A stretch of DNA of 64,000 nucleotides from Mangrovicoccus sp. HB161399 (lineage in GTDB: Bacteria; Pseudomonadota; Alphaproteobacteria; Rhodobacterales; Rhodobacteraceae), in assembly GCF_013184745.1 (NCBI RefSeq), contig NZ_JAATVU010000019.1, forward strand, positions 44,289 to 108,288, given 5' to 3'. A program made the translations under genes and the position numbers. Shown here piece by piece: positions 15,001 through 30,000 of this stretch (the stretch's first letter is position 1; each line of letters starts with the position of its first letter). A model generated the notes under the pieces. It was given only the letters and a program-made list of their open reading frames with translations. It made no database searches and was not told where the DNA came from.

Positions 15001-18000
15001 CCGATCCCGACGAAGCCGCCGGTGCCGTTCCTGACATTCGCCTTGCCGTTGGTGTCGATATTGGCCTTCACGGTGACATTGCCGCCGGCCTCGACGCTTG
15101 CCGCATCCAGGATGGCGCGCGTCTCGGTCAGCTGGTCGACCCGCGCGGTGTTGACATTGGCGCCGACGAAGCCGCCGCCCGAACCCTTGGCCTTGGCCAG
15201 CGACCGGCCGTCGCCCGAGATGATCAGCTCGGAGGCCAGGTCCGATCCGCCCGGGCCAAGCAGCTTGTGGTTGCCCGCAGGCGCGCCGTCATCGGTGATG
15301 TCGATGCGCAGCGTGTGGCCGTCGCCCGAAGCCGGAGCCAGGTCGACCACCCGCTGGAAGCTGTGGTTCGCCGATCCCAGCGACGACTGGTCGCCGAGAT
15401 CCAGCATGCCGGTCAGCGTGCCGCCGCCGGTCTTGCCGGAATAGAGCGTGATGTCGTTGCCCGAGACCTCGACATAGTAGCTGCGGCCGATCTCCAGCGT
15501 GCCGCCGCCGGCCAGCTTGATCGGCCCGTCGGACTCGCGCACCAGCTGGTGCACGTCATTGCCGGTGTTGTGGCCCTTCTGGGTGACGGTGATCTCGTCC
15601 GCAGCCGCCTTGGCGATGGTGACCGAGCCGTCGGTCGTGCTGGAGGCGAAGCTGCGGGTCGCCAGCACGAGGTCGTTCCCGTCCACCTCGATCACGGTGT
15701 ATTCGCCGTTGAAGGCCCCTGCCGCGGAAACGTCGATGGTCGAGCCCGCCGCGAAGGCGGTGTCGGCCCAGCCGCCGGTGCGGGTGATCCGGTCGGTCTG
15801 GGAGTCGTTCGGCGCCTTGGTGAAGGTGATCGAGTCGGTGATCTCGGTATCGAGGAAGGTGTTGGTCTCCTCGACCCGCAGCGTGCCGCCGGAGACCGAC
15901 TTGACCACGTAGGTGCCGTTGTTCTCGCCCGATCCGGTCACCTGGATCTGGAAGCCCTCGGCCAAGCCCTGGCCGGCCCAGGTGCCGGAGTCGAGGATGA
16001 TCATGTCGCCCAGGGCGTCGCGCTGGAACTGCACGGTGGTGTCGATGTCGTTGGAAACATCCGCGCCGACATGGATGACGGTGTCGACCGGCTGGGACAT
16101 GTTCAGCCGCGCCAGGCCCGACCCGGTGTCGACGGTCTTGCCGGCTTCCTTCACCAGCTGGATCAGGTTGCCCGAGACGGAATGGATCTCGAAGCTGCTG
16201 GCATTCTCGTCGATCGCGTCGACGAGGCCGGTGATGGACAGGTTGCCGCCCGCGACGAAGACGCTATTGTCCCAGTTGCCGGCGCTGCGGGTGATGTTCC
16301 AGTAGGTGCCGCCGTCGGAGATGGTGACGTCGGTCGTCACCGCCGATTTCGACGGGTCGAGCTCGATCACCGGACCGTCGAAGGCCTTCAGGAGGGACCC
16401 GAAATGGAAGGTGCTGCTCTGCGATCCGGTCGCGGCCGCGCCGCCGCCGTCCAGGGTCAGCGTGGTCGAGTTGGCGCTCACCACGTTGTAGGATCCGGCA
16501 TTGTCGCCGTCCAGCGTCACCGAGCTGCCGATCTGGATGTTGCTCCAGCCGCCCGTGCGGGTCAGCTCGTAGCGGTTCGGGTTCGAACCGGTGGAGATGT
16601 CGGTCCAGTTCGCCGCGGTGGTGATCCGCGTCGCGGTCAGCGTGTTTGCCGCGGTCAGCACCAGCACGTTGTTGGTGCCGCCGTCGCTGATCACGTCGTC
16701 GATCACGTAGCTGGTGCCGTTGTTCAGGCTCGACCCGCCGCCTCCGGGGGTCTCGATCCACAGCGTCTGGTCGGGACGGAATCCGGCCTCCAGCCAGTCG
16801 ATCGTGGCATAGATCCGGTCGCCCGAGCCGCTGCGGACGAACTCGACCGTGGTTTCCAGCTCGTCGTTGAACTTGAGCGAGATCTCGTCGGAATCGCCCA
16901 CCACCACGCGGTAGGTCTCGCCGAACTGCAGCCCGGCGATCGGCACGGCCGGGGTCTCCTGGTCGGTCGTGGCGGTATAGACCACCCGGTCGCCGTTGGA
17001 GAAGCCATGGCTCAGCGCGTTGCCCTCGTCATCGATGAACACGATGTTGTTGAGGCTGTCATCGTCGACCAGCACGAGCTGGTCGGGATCGGGGAAGGTC
17101 GCGGTCTGCCGGACGGCATCGACCTGGCCGATGTTGAAGCTGATCGGCGCGGGCGCGTCGTAGATGACGGAGTCCCCCGTCGCCAGCCCGTGGCCGCCCG
17201 CCAGGGTGATCATGTCGTTGGCCTCGTCCACGTCGCCCGGCTGGAATTCCCGCTGGAAGCCGATGTCGGACTCGCTGGCCACCAGGCGGATGGCGTATTC
17301 GTCGATCCGCTCGACCCAGTAGGGGCCGGTGCTGCCGTCGACGATGATCGAGCTGCCGCCGTCGGGCAGGTAGACCACCTGGTCGCCGGTCTCGAACTTG
17401 TGCCCGTCGGCGAAGATCAGCAGGTTGCGGTCGTCATCGACGCCGTAATCCGCATCCGGTCCGGGCGCCTCGCCGGTGAAGATCGAGCCGAACTGGATGT
17501 TGTTGGCATCCACCACGATCACGTCGTATTCGCGGCGGACGATTTCGCCGGTCTCGGGATCGGTGCTGCGTCCGACCAGCTCGTCGATCGGGCTGTAGCC
17601 GTTGTTCTCGTATTCGACGGAATCCCCGGTCTCGAGATTGTGGGCCACGACCGTGAGGCTGTCATTGGCGGAATTCGTGCTGTCGATGCCGAAATCCGGG
17701 ATCACCACGTCATCCGCCGCGACCGGGACATTGACCGCCTCGATCAGGATGTCGTCGTCGGAATCCGGCCCGGCCTTGAGGAAGGCGCCGATGCCGACCT
17801 CCGCCTGGACGTCGGTGTCGACATAGGCATCGGACAGCGAGGCGCCGACGCCGATCAGGCCGCCGGTGACGCCCTTGGTCTCGGCATCCGCCTCCGGGTC
17901 CATCTGCGCGCGCAGGGTGATGTCGCCGCTCGTGTGGATCACCGCATCCGGGCCGATCTTGGCCTTGATGGAGTAGGTGTCGGTGCCGATGCCGGCCTCG

Positions 18001-21000
18001 TCGACCGAGGAGCCCGCCGTCGCGACCGAGTAGTTGTCGGTGCCGGCAACCAGGCCGCCCGCGACGGCGCGGGCATTGGCGCTGGCGTCATCCGTGGCCT
18101 TGGCCTCGGCGAAGACGGAGTCCGCCCCCGGGTCCGTCTCGGTGCCCACGTCGCCGTTCAGCTCCACCAGCACGGTGCTGGCCGCCGCGGCATTGGCATA
18201 GGCCGCGCCGATGCCCACGAGGCCGCCGCCGACCGCCGAGGTCGTGGCGATCGCCCGGTTCGAGCTGAGGCCCTGGACCGAGAGGTTGCCGCGCAGGTCG
18301 AGCGCGCTGTCCGACCCGATGCGCGACTTGACCGTCGGCGTCGAGGTCGCCCGCGCGACGCCGCCCGAGATGCCCGCCAGCAGCGCGCCCGCGGCGACCT
18401 TGACGTCTGCATTCGTGACCGTGTGCGCATCCGCGGTCATCAGGAAGTCGTCCGCATCCACCGTCACGTCGCCCTCGGTGAAGGTCTCGGTGCGCGGATT
18501 GGCGTTGATGCGGGTATAGGCGCCCGAGAAGCCGATCCCCAGCGCCAGGTTGGTGCCGGTGCCGTCGGCATTGATGCCGACATCGGAATAGGCGTTGATG
18601 ACGATGTCGCCGTCTTCCTCGGCGGTCACTTCGGCGCCGTCGCCCAGATAGGCGCGCGTGACGGTGTCGCTGTCGATCTGCGTGACCGCGAAGGAACCCG
18701 ATCCGCCGAGCGCGATGCCGAGGATCTGGCCGTCGGAGAACAGGTCGCTCTCCAGGTTGGCGTCGAGCGTGATGGCGCCCGCCGTCGCGGTCACCTGGGC
18801 CGGCATCTCGCCGGGATCGGTGACATGGCCGGTGCGCGCGCCGATGAAGGTCTCGACCGTGTGGTTGTCGATGATCTTCGCCGAGGCGCCCGCCCCCGAG
18901 ACCAGCCCGAAGGAAGTGTTGGAGATCAGCGCGTCGGCGTCCGACAGCCCGTCCGCCCAGAGCGCGACCGAGCCGCCCGAGACCAGCGCCCCGTCGCCGA
19001 TATAGGCCCGCGTGGTGCCGTCGATCTCCGCCTCGACCAGAAGGATCGCGACATTGACGAGACCGGCCGAACCGCCGGTGGAGCTGGCCAGGACCTTGTA
19101 GTCCGACCAGGCCGCGACCTCGATCGCGCCGGTGACCGAAATCGACTTGCCGGTGGCGCGCGACGGCACGCGGTCGAAGGCCGGGCCGATGAACGCCTCG
19201 GTCAGGCCGGTGACCTGCGCGTTCGACACCAGGCCGGCGCCGCTGATCGCCGCGAAGGCCAGGACCGAGGCCTCGGCCGTGGCGGTCATCTCGACCCGGT
19301 TGGAATCGTCCTGGCCGACCCGGACGTCCAAGCTGCCCGCGGTCAGGCCGATATTCTCGCGCACATAGGCCCGCGCCTCGCCCGAAACGATGGCCGTGGG
19401 CTTGAGACCCTTCACGTCGAAGGCGCTGGCGCCGACGCTGTCGATGGTCGTCGTGGCGGTCAGGCTGCCATCGGCGGCCACGGTCACGTTGCCCGAACCG
19501 ACATTGACGTCCGAGGGCTTGGTGCCGTCGGCATCACGCCCGGTGCCGGTGCCGATGAAGGCCTCCAGCTTGCCGGAGACGGTGGACTTGCCTTCCGAGA
19601 AATTGCCGGTGATCGCGCCGACGGTGACGAAGTTCAGGCTGGTGGTGGCATCCATCGACGCGTTGCTGTCGACCGTGACGGAAAGCGAGCCGCCGTCGAC
19701 ATCGGCATTCTCGCCGACATAGGCGCGGATCGCGCCGCCGGTATCGGCATCGGCGAGGATCACCGAAACCGCGATGCCGGCCACCGTGCCCGAGACCACT
19801 GCCGCGGTGGCGTCGAAATCGCCGTCCGCGACGAGCGTGATGCTGCCGTTGCCGGCATTGACCTTCGCGACCGCGCCGCTGGCCGCCGCCGTCGAGGGCG
19901 CGCCGATGAAGGTCTCGACCGTGCCGGTGGTCTTGGCGGTGGGCAGCACGCCCTCGCCGACCCCCAGCCCGGTGGTGAAGGAATTCGATTCCGCGTTGGC
20001 CGAGAACACCTTGGCATCGGCGCGCATGGAAACCGTTCCGGCCTCGAGGTTGGCGCCCTGGCCGCCATAGGCGCGCACCGCGCCCCCGGTGGTCGCCTCG
20101 GGCTTCGACACCTTCACCGCGATGGCGCCGATATCGACATTCGACAGGCTGGCTTCCGAGGTCATCTCGGCGACAGCATCGACATCGACCAGCCCGGCCA
20201 CGTCGACCTTGCGCGAGGGCATGGAGACGCCGGCGACGCCGGTCTCGCCCACCGGCGCGCCGATGAAGGCCTCGACCCGGCCGTTGGCATTGGCGATGGC
20301 GGACAGGCCGCTGCCCGAGAACAGCGCGATGCTGCCCGAGGCGCTGGTGGCCGTGGCCGAGACCTCGACCGGGTTGCCGTTCGTGCCGGCCGCCAGCGTC
20401 AGCGTCGCTGCAGACAGGTCGACCGCGTCGCGGACATAGGCGCGTGCCGTGCCGGTGACCTCGGCCTTGGGCAGAAGCAGCGTCAGCGTGCCGATCCCGG
20501 CCGTGGCAGAGGTGATCGCCGCATTGGCGCTCATCGAGGTGTCGATGGAGACATCGACCCCGCCGGTCACCGTGACATCGGCCGCGCGAGAGCTGAGTCC
20601 GGTGGCATTGGCTGCCGCCTGGGCGCCGATGAAGGACTCGACCGTGGCCGAGACCACGGCGGTGGAGCGCACCGCATTGGCGGCGATCGCGCCGAAGGCG
20701 ATGCCCAACCCGGTGGTCGCGGCAGCGAGCCCGTCGGGCGTCGTTGCCTTGACGTGCAGCGATGCGGCATCGAGCGTCACCGCCTCGCCCAGATAGGCGC
20801 GGACCGCGCCCGACAGCGTCGCCTCGATATCCGCCGCGGTGACCGACAGGAAGCCAGACAACGCGACCGAGGTCAGCGTCGGGTTGGCGGTCATCCGCGC
20901 GGTGGCGTCGATATTGACCGCGCCGGTCACGTCGATGACCGCGCGGTCGGCGTCCGGGGTCTCGAAGCTGCCGTCCGATTTCACGCCCGACCCGGCATGG

Positions 21001-24000
21001 GCATCGACCACGCCCGAGACCACGGCCTGCGACATGATCAGGTTCAGCGCCGCGACGCCGGAGATCGCGATCGACTCGTTGGAGACGGCCGCGTTGTAGT
21101 TGCCGTCGGCATCGACATCGAGCGAGGCGCCGGTGATCCGGCCGCCCTGGCCGACATAGGCGCGGGTCGCGCCTGCGACCTCCGTCGAGGTGAAGAGACC
21201 GTTGGCGGTGAAGGCCAGCGCCGCGCCGCCCTGCAGGATCTCGGCGGTCGCATCCATGTCGGAGAAGGCCTGGATCGAGACCGAGCCGCCGCCCACGTCG
21301 ATGTCATGGTCGCCGTCGGATATCGCGGAGATGCCCACCGGCGCGCCGACGAAGGCTTCGACCGAGCCGGTCACCGTCGCATCCGCCTTGACCACGCCGG
21401 CCGAGGCGAAGCCCGAGAAGTTGACGAAGAAGCTCTCGGCCAGGGCGTCGTATTTCACCCGGCCGGTATTGGTGTCGAGCGCCTCGACGACCAGCCCGCC
21501 GGCATCCATCTCGACGCCGTCGCGCACATAGGCGCGGGTGTCGGCCGTGACGGTGGCGGAAGGCAGGACGGCGGAGAGGCTGAGCAGCCCCGAAACGCCG
21601 GCGCCCGCGACCACGGAATGCGCCTCGACCAGCGCGTCGGCATGGACGCGGATCTGGGCGTTGCCGACGTCGATCGAGGGGGTGGAGGCCAGCTGCCCGA
21701 CGCTGGCACCCGAACCGATGAAGGCCTCGATCGTGCCGCCGGAGTCGGATTCCGCCGTCAGCACCGAGCCCGAGAGCAGCGCGCTGATGCCGCCGCCCAT
21801 GGCTTCGGCCTCGGCCTTGTGCAGCGTGTCGTCGGCATTGATGTCCAGATCCGCCCCGGTCATCGTCACGCCCGAACCGACATAGGCGCGGGTGTCGCCG
21901 TAGTTTTCCGCCCTGGGCAGCAGCGCGGTGATCGACAGCCCGAAGGAGGCCGAAAGCCCGCCCGCCGTGGCCGTGGCCAGCCGCTCGGAGGTGGCGTCGA
22001 TGTCGAGGATGCCGCCGCCCGTCAGGGTGATGGTGGTGTCCCCGGCCGCGCCTGCATCCGCGGCGTCGTCATGGCGCGCGCCGGCAAAGGCCTCGACCGT
22101 GCTGTCGATCGTGGCCGAGCCGGTGGCGACCGAGACGCTCAGCCCGGCAGAGGCCGCGAGCACGCCCATGAAGGCGGTGGCGTCCTCGTCGCTGTCGGCC
22201 TCGATGGTCAGGTCGCGGGCCAGCACCGTGGTGCCCTCGCCGACATAGGCAAGGGTCGCGCCGGTGACCTGCGCATCGGCGACCGAAACCGCGACGGAGG
22301 CCGCCCCGATGCCGATGCTCACCGGGTTCGAGAGCGCATCGAAATCGGAATAGGCATGGACCAGGATGTCGCCCTTGCTGGCCGCGTTGCCGATGGCGTG
22401 GAAATCGACCGTGCTGGCCGAGGGCGCACTGCCCGTCCGGGTGCCGATGAACGCCTCGGTGGAGCGGTCGACCAGCGAATTGTACGACGCCCCCGAGCCC
22501 GCGCCGCCGAAGCCGATGGAGATCACCGGCACGGTGACGCCGCCCTCGTCCACCTGGGTGGCCAGCGCCTTGGAATCCGCGGTGACGTCGAAATCGCCGC
22601 CCGTGACGGTGGAGTTGCCGCTGACATAGGCCAGGGTCGCGCCGCCGATCTCGGCTTCGGCCAGAGCCACGGAAAGCGCGATCGTGCCGACCGAGATGGC
22701 GCGCGAGACGCCGCGGGCAGTGTGGTCGCTGTCGGCATCGACATAGACGCCCGCGCCGGCCTCCAGGGTGGCATCGTCGGCGAAGGCCGCGACCGTCGCC
22801 TCGATATCGGTGGTGCCCGAGGCCCCTGCCCCGGCCACGCCGACCAGCGCCACCGAGAAGGAGACCGAGGTCGCCGCCGCCTGGATGTCCTGCGTGCCGT
22901 CGGCGTCGATCCGGATCTGGCCGGTATGGGCCGTCGCGGACGATCCCTCGACCGAGGCCGAGGTGGCGTTTGTCACGGTGTTCACCGCGACGCTGCCGGC
23001 CAGCGCGACGCCGCCGCCGAGCGAGATCGAGCCCGCCATCGACACCGCGATCACCTCGGCCACCGCGTCGGAGATGTCGAGCGCGCTGACCGTGACCGCG
23101 CCCTGCGCCTCCAGCTCGGAGCCCGCGCGGACATAGGCCTCGGTCGTGGTGTTCATCGTGTTGGTGCCCTCGCCGCCGGATCCGGCCGCCGAGAAGGACA
23201 CCAGCCCGCCGGAAATGGCGAAGGCGAAGGCTTCGGGCGTGGCTTCGATCACCGCCTGCGACGTGGCGTCGACCGTCACGTCGCCAACCGAGGCGTCGAG
23301 CCGCGAATTCGACACGCCCGCGCGGGTCTCGGCGTCATATTCGTTCTCCGAGATCGCCACCGCGACCGAGGCCGAGACCGCGACCGTGCCGCCCGAGACC
23401 GAGACCGCCGATGCGTTGGTGTCGGCAATGGCCTTCATCCGGTCGGTCGCCGACACGGTGACGGTCTGCGCGTCGATGCCCAGGTCGGGGTCAAGCGCGG
23501 TGGGCGTGTCGTTGTTCGGCGAATTGGTCACCAGCGCCTGGACGGAGCTGTCGACATCGTTGCGCGCGGTGGCGCCGACGCCGGTGCCGCTCAGCGCGAC
23601 CGCGCCGCCCGAAACCGAGATCGCCGCGCCCACGGCCTGGGCCTTGACCAGCGACGGATCCAGGCCGGCGCTGACGGATTCCGCGATCACCGAGGCATTG
23701 GTGGCCGCATCGATCTTGGAGCTGTCGACCTGCGCCAGCGTGGCGGCGGTGACGGTGTTCTCGGCCATGGCGACGGCCACGGCGAGATTCAGCGCGACCG
23801 CGCCGCCGCCCGCGGCGACGGAGACCGAGAAGACCTCGGTGTCGACGGTGCTTTCCTCGGCGGCGCGCACGGTGACGGCACCGGCCTCGGCATCCAGCAT
23901 GGAGCCGGTCACCATCGCCGTGGCGGAGGTGTCATGGGTGGTCTTGGCATCGGTGACGGTCACGCCAACGCCGAGCGCGACGGTGCCGCCCGAGACGCTG

Positions 24001-27000
24001 AGCGCGACGCCCACGCCGATGGAGGAGACCTCGGCATCCGACACGGCCTGGATCAGCATGTCGCCGCTGCCCGCGGTCAGATCCGAGTCCGTCACCAGCG
24101 CGTTCACGTCGGTGGAGAAGTCGTTGTCGGTGATCACGCCGGCGCCCGAGAAGGCGATGGCGAAGGCCCCGGCCGCGACCGAGACCGCCACGGCGGCGCC
24201 CACCGAGTCGATGCTCGACTGGTCGAGCGCGGTGACGCTGACCACGCCGCCCGCATCGAGCACGGAATCCGTGACCTGCGCCGTCACCTCGTTGTTGAGG
24301 ATGTTGTCGGTCAGGGTCAGCGCGAAAGTCAGCGCCAGCCCGCCGGTGCCGACGCCCACCGCGCCCGCGACCGCCACGGCGACGGCGTCGATCTCGTTGT
24401 GGCCGTAGGCATCGACCAGGATGGCGCCCGTGGTGGCGATGTCCGCGTCCTCGATCTCGGCAATGGCGCCGCCGGAAATGTCGTTGGTGGCGGCGACCAC
24501 CGAGGCGGAGAAGGCCGCCCCCAGCGTGCCCGCGGCGATCGCCAGCGAGGCGGCGATGACCACGGCGTCGATCTCCATCTCCGACTGAGCGTCGACGGTG
24601 ACATTGCCGGTGATCGGCGTGTCGTCCGAATTGCGGATCTCCGACCCGTCGATCGTCGCGGTGGTGGTGCCGCTGATCGTGTTGGTGGCCTCTGCGCCCG
24701 CGCCGCTGATCGCGATCCCCAGCGTGCCCGCTGCGACCGAAACCGCGACCGCCACCGAAACCGCGGTGATCCCGGCGCTGGCGGTGGCATCGATATCGAC
24801 GCCCGAGGCGCCGAGCGGATCGAACAGGATGTCGGAATTCTCGATCCCCGCCGTCACGTCGGTGGAGACGTCGTTGTCGATCAGCGAGACCGCGACCGAG
24901 ATGGCGCCCGCCAGCGTCCCGGCGCTGACCGAGACCGAGGCCGCAACCGCGACCGCCGTGATCTCGCCCGCCTGTTCCGCCGAGAGCGTCACCGGCCCGC
25001 CGGCCATCACGGCCTCTCCGGTGGCGTCCGCGTCGCGGATCACCGCCTGGACGGTGCCGCCGATGGTGTTCTTGGCATCCGCCGCGGTGACCGAGGCGCT
25101 GAGCGACAGCGTGCCGCCCGCGGCGACCGCGACCGAGGCCGCCACGCCGACTGCGAGTATGTCGCTCGTGGACTGCGCGTCGACCGTGATCGCGCCGTCG
25201 GAATCCAGGGCGGAGCTGTCGACCGCCGCCAGCACGTCGTTGTCGACATCGTTGTCGACCAGCGAGACCGAGATCGAGGCGGCGAAGCTGCCGGTGGAGC
25301 CGGCGGCGATGCCGACCGACGCGGCGATGACGATGGCGGTGATCGCGGAATCGTCCAGGGCGGTGATCGAGGTGGCGCCGCCGGTCGTCACGTCCGAGCC
25401 GCCGAAGATGCCCGCGGTGATGTCGTTCTCGATGATGTTGTCGACATCCGCGCCGGAACCGGCGCCGCCGATGGAGAACCCGCTGCCCGCTGCGACCGAG
25501 GCCGAGAAGGCGATGCCGAGCGCGAAGATCGAGGCGTTGGAGTCCGCCGACATGTCGAGCGGGCCGCCAAGCACGACATCGGATCCGTCGATCACCGCCG
25601 AAGTGTCGTTGCGGATCGTGTTGATGTTGACCGCCGCCGCGACCGAAACCGCGACGGAGACCGAGCCGCCCGAGGAGATGCCGACCGACACGGCCAATGT
25701 CACCGCGTCGATGGAGCTGTCATCTGTCGCCGTCATGGTCAGCATGTCCGCCGTGACCATCGTGGCGCCCGAGATCACGGCCGTCGTGTCGGTGGCGATT
25801 TCGTTCTGGGCGTAGCTCACGCCGACGCCGATCGATCCGCCCGGGCCGCTGCTGACCGAGACGCTGGCGCTGACGGTGATGATCACCGCGTCGATCTCGG
25901 AATTGCTGTCGGCGGTGATCGTCATGTTGCCGCCCGCCAGCACCGAGGCGTCCTCAATGCCCGCCTTGACGACATTGGCATCGCGGGTGACGCCGTCATC
26001 CTCGCCGATCCGGTTCAGCGCGATGGTGGCGCCGATGGCCGCGGAAATGCTGCTGCCGCCCGAGGAAATGCCGATGGAAACCGAGCCCGCCACGCCGATG
26101 GCGGAAATGTCGGTGTCGCTGACCGCCAGGATGTCGGCCGCGCCGCCCACGTCCACGGTGGTGTCGACCGCGTCGCCGCTGTCGGTGTCGCGCACCACGG
26201 CCTCGACCAGGTTGTCGATGTTGTTGAGCGCGATGGCGCCCGCGACGCCCACCGCGCCGTTCAGGCCGGAGCCCTGCGAGAAGGCCACGCTGACCGCGAA
26301 GGTCACCGCCTCGATCGCGGCGGCATCGGCCGTCTCGGCCGCGCCGTCCGGGTCGAAGACGTAGTTCGCCACGCCCGGGTTGAAGTTGAACCCGCCTTCC
26401 TCGCGCTTAAGCTGGTGGCTGGCGCCGATTGCGGTCAGGTCCTGGCCATTGGCGAAATCGACCAGAACGCCGCCGCCATCCTTCAGCTGGATCGTGCCCG
26501 CGGAGGCGTTGTAGTTGAAGATCGTGTAGGTTTCGCCGTCGGTCAGCCCGGAGATGTTCTCGCCGCCGCCGTTGGAATAGACCACCTCCTCGCCGTTGGC
26601 GAAGGGATCGTCCATGTCGCCTACGAAGATGGTGTTGGCGGCCTTGTCGACGGTGGCGCGCTTCAGCGCGTGCGCGTTGCCGATGCCGGACAGGTTCTGC
26701 CCGTCGGCGAAATCGACGATGTTGCCGAAGGAGTCCTCCAACTGGATGTAGCCGGTCACGGTCTTGCGGACGGTGTAGATGTCGCCGTCGGTCAGCCCGG
26801 CGATGCTGGTGCCGCCGCCGTTCGAATAGACCACCTGCTCGCCGTCGCGGAACGGATCCTCGGGCGTGCCGACATAGATCGTGTCGTCTTCCAGGTTCAC
26901 GATCGACCCGTCGCTCAGGGCGAACTGCCCTGCCTGCGGTAGCGCGGTCGCCTGCAGGATCAGCGCGCCGGGCGCCTCCACGGTGCTGTCGACGATCAGC

Positions 27001-30000
27001 GCCTGGGTGGCGTTCTCCACGTCGTTGCGGGTCAGCGAGATGCCGAGGCCCAGCCCGAAGCCCGAGCTGCCGCCCGCCGAGATCGAGAAGGCCACCGCAC
27101 CGGACAGCGCCGAGATATGCGCGCCGTCCTCTGCCTCGACCGAGACATTGCCGTCGGCAAGCTCCACCGTGGCATCCTGGATGGTGGCCAGCGTGGTGTT
27201 CTCGATGTCGTTGAAGGAGAAGGAGCCCGCGAGCCCCACCGCCAGGTTGCTGCCCGACCCGGCCGAGACCGCGCCGGCGAGGCCGACGGTCAGCGCGTCG
27301 ATATCGGTCTGGGAGCCTGCGAAGATGTCCAGATCCCCGGTGCCGGTCATGGCCAGCGAACCGCCGATGATCCCCGCCGTGGTGGTCGAGGAGACCTCGT
27401 TCACCGCGACGGCCGCGCCCATGGCGCCCGCCCCGGAATCCAGCGAGATCGCCAGCGCCGCGCCGCCGGCATCGGCATCGATCCGCGACTGGTCCTCGGC
27501 GCTGAAGGTGACGGCGCCGCCGATTGTCAGCGCGGCGCCTGCGGAGGTGGCCGAGGCCACCGAGGTCATCAAGTTGACCGTCACCGCGCCCGCGCCGCTG
27601 ATCGCGTAGCCGTCGGTGGAGACGCCCGCGGCGCCCGCGAAGGCCAGCGCATCGGATTGCGCGGCATTCACCGCCGTGACCGACAGGCTGTCGGCAGACA
27701 GACTCCCCCCGTCGATCATGGAAACGACCGAATTCTCGATCACCGTGACCGCGACGGAGACGCCGACCGCGACCGAATCCGCGCTGCTGCCGGCCGCGAT
27801 GGAGACCGCGACGCCGCCGGAATCCGCTTCGATTTCAGAGTTGTCGGCCGCCTCCAGCGTGACATCGCCGCCCGCAGTGGTGACCGCATCCTTCAGCACC
27901 GCGCGCACGTCGGTGGTGATCGTGTTGCCCACGCCCGAACCGGCGCCGACGAAGGCAGTGGAGCTGGAGCTGCTCGACTCGCCCGAAGCCGCGGTCGAAT
28001 TCTGGGTGCCGCCCGCCTCGCGCGCGCCGCCGCCCGAGCCGCCGCCCTGCGAGGTCAGCACGCCGCCGTAATCCGTGGCCGAGCCCGCGCCGCCGCCATC
28101 GCCGCCGCCGCCGCCCGAACCGGTCGAGATGCCGGCCGCCACGCCGATCGCGAAGGCGTCGACCATGGTCGCGGCCGTCGCATCCAGGTCGATGTCGCCG
28201 GCCACGTTGATCACATGGCCGCCCTCGGCCTCGGCATGGACCGTGCGGTGCACGATCTCGACCGAGACAGCGCCGCCGATCGCGGAACCGTCGCCGACAT
28301 TGGCCGCGACCCCGCCGACGATTGCCTCGACCTCGGTCATGTCGGCCGCGCGCAGCAGCAGCCCCTGCGCCGGATCGGCGCCGGTGTTGTCGGCATTGAT
28401 GTCGACGCCTTCGGCCATGTAGCCGCGCGTCTTGCCCTTGTGGACGCCCACTGCGACCGAGAGGCCGACGCCGATGCTGCCCAGCGAGGCCGAGGCGCCG
28501 ATCGCCAGATGGTAATGCTCGGCCACCGAGGTGGCGGAGACCATCACGCCCTTGCGCGCCTCCGTCCCCTGTTCCAGCTTGCCGCCGTTGTCGACGTAAT
28601 CGCCGTCATTGACGTCGAGCGCCGCCCCCGCGCCGAGCGCGGTCACGGCGACATTCTCGCCGAGGAAGGCCAGCGTGTCGTCGAGATCGACCACCACCAC
28701 GACCGAGGCGCCGATGCTCTCCTCGTTCAGCGACAGCGCGCCGGAGCCCGCGCGCGCATCCATCCGCGTCGCGCTGTCGGCCTGCACCAGCAGGCTGCCG
28801 CCGGCATTCACCGTGGCGCTGCCCGCAACCGGGGTCTCTTCCTCGGACAGGATCGCGGAATCCTCGCCGATATAGGCCATCGTGTCGGTGATCAGCACAT
28901 GCACGATCAGCCCGCCGGCCACCGCCGTGCTGTCGCCCGCGCCGATATTGATCACCAGGCTGGTCATGTCCTCCGACGAGGCCGCATCGACGATAACCGA
29001 GCCCGAGGCGGTGACCGTGGTCGGCGCAAGCTCGTCTTCGGAGGCCAGGATCCGCGCCTGCGTCGACTTGATCAGCACCGTGACATCCAGCCCGACGCCG
29101 ATCCCCTTGCCATCGAGCGAGCCGGCCAGCGCACCGCCGTAATTGGCGATGGTGGTCGTGTCGCCGGCCGTGACCGATACGTCGCCGCCGGCCGCGTCGA
29201 CCGCCGTGCCGCGGCCGATCTCGGCCAGGGTCTCGGATTGCAGGACGTTGACGATGCCGGAGCCCGCGCCCGCATCCCCGCCCGAGGAGATGCCTGCGCC
29301 GATCACCAGCGCGGTGACCTCCAGCCCGGTTTCGCTGTCGATGTCGGCGCCCAGCTCCGGCAGGATGATCTCGAGCTTCTTCAGCTCGGACTCCGCCGCA
29401 ACCGTGACGCCGCCCGCGGCGTCGATATCGGCGCCGTCGCCGATCCGCGCGATGGCGGAGGTGTCGGTGATGTTGACGCCCACCGCGGCGCCGACGCTCT
29501 TCGAGCCGGAGCCCGAGGTGACCGAGGCCGCAGCCCCGCCGCCCAGCGTCTGGATGCCGAAGACATGGCGCGCCTCGACGGAGACGTCGCCCGACAGCGC
29601 CTCTGCCGTCGCGCCGCCGCCGATCTCGGCAGCGGCATGCGACAGGATCACGTTGACCGCCGCTGCGCCTGCGACCGAGGTCGTGTCGCCGCCGCCCGTC
29701 TGGGTCGAGCCGGCCCCCGCCAGCGCCGTGGCGCGGAAGGAGGACATCGCGTCGCCGTCGCCGGTTCCGGCCTTCACCGCGACCGAGCCGCCGGTGACTT
29801 CCGCGTCCGTGCCGATCCGCGCGGTGGTGTTCATCACCGCGACATTGACCGCGACGCCCGCGCCGACATTGTCCGACCCGTCGCTGCTGTCTCCCTCGCT
29901 GGAGGCCTCGGTCAGCGCCAGGCCGATCGCCTGGGTGTCGACGTCGGCGGTGCCGGCGGCTTCGACCTTCACCGCGCCGTCGGCATCGACCAGGACCCCG

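Noticed and set aside
18400..28100. Recombination-type or CRISPR-like repeat array
   Set aside because: The periodicity is in protein sequence; DNA units are diverged, spacers are absent and the reading frame is continuous.
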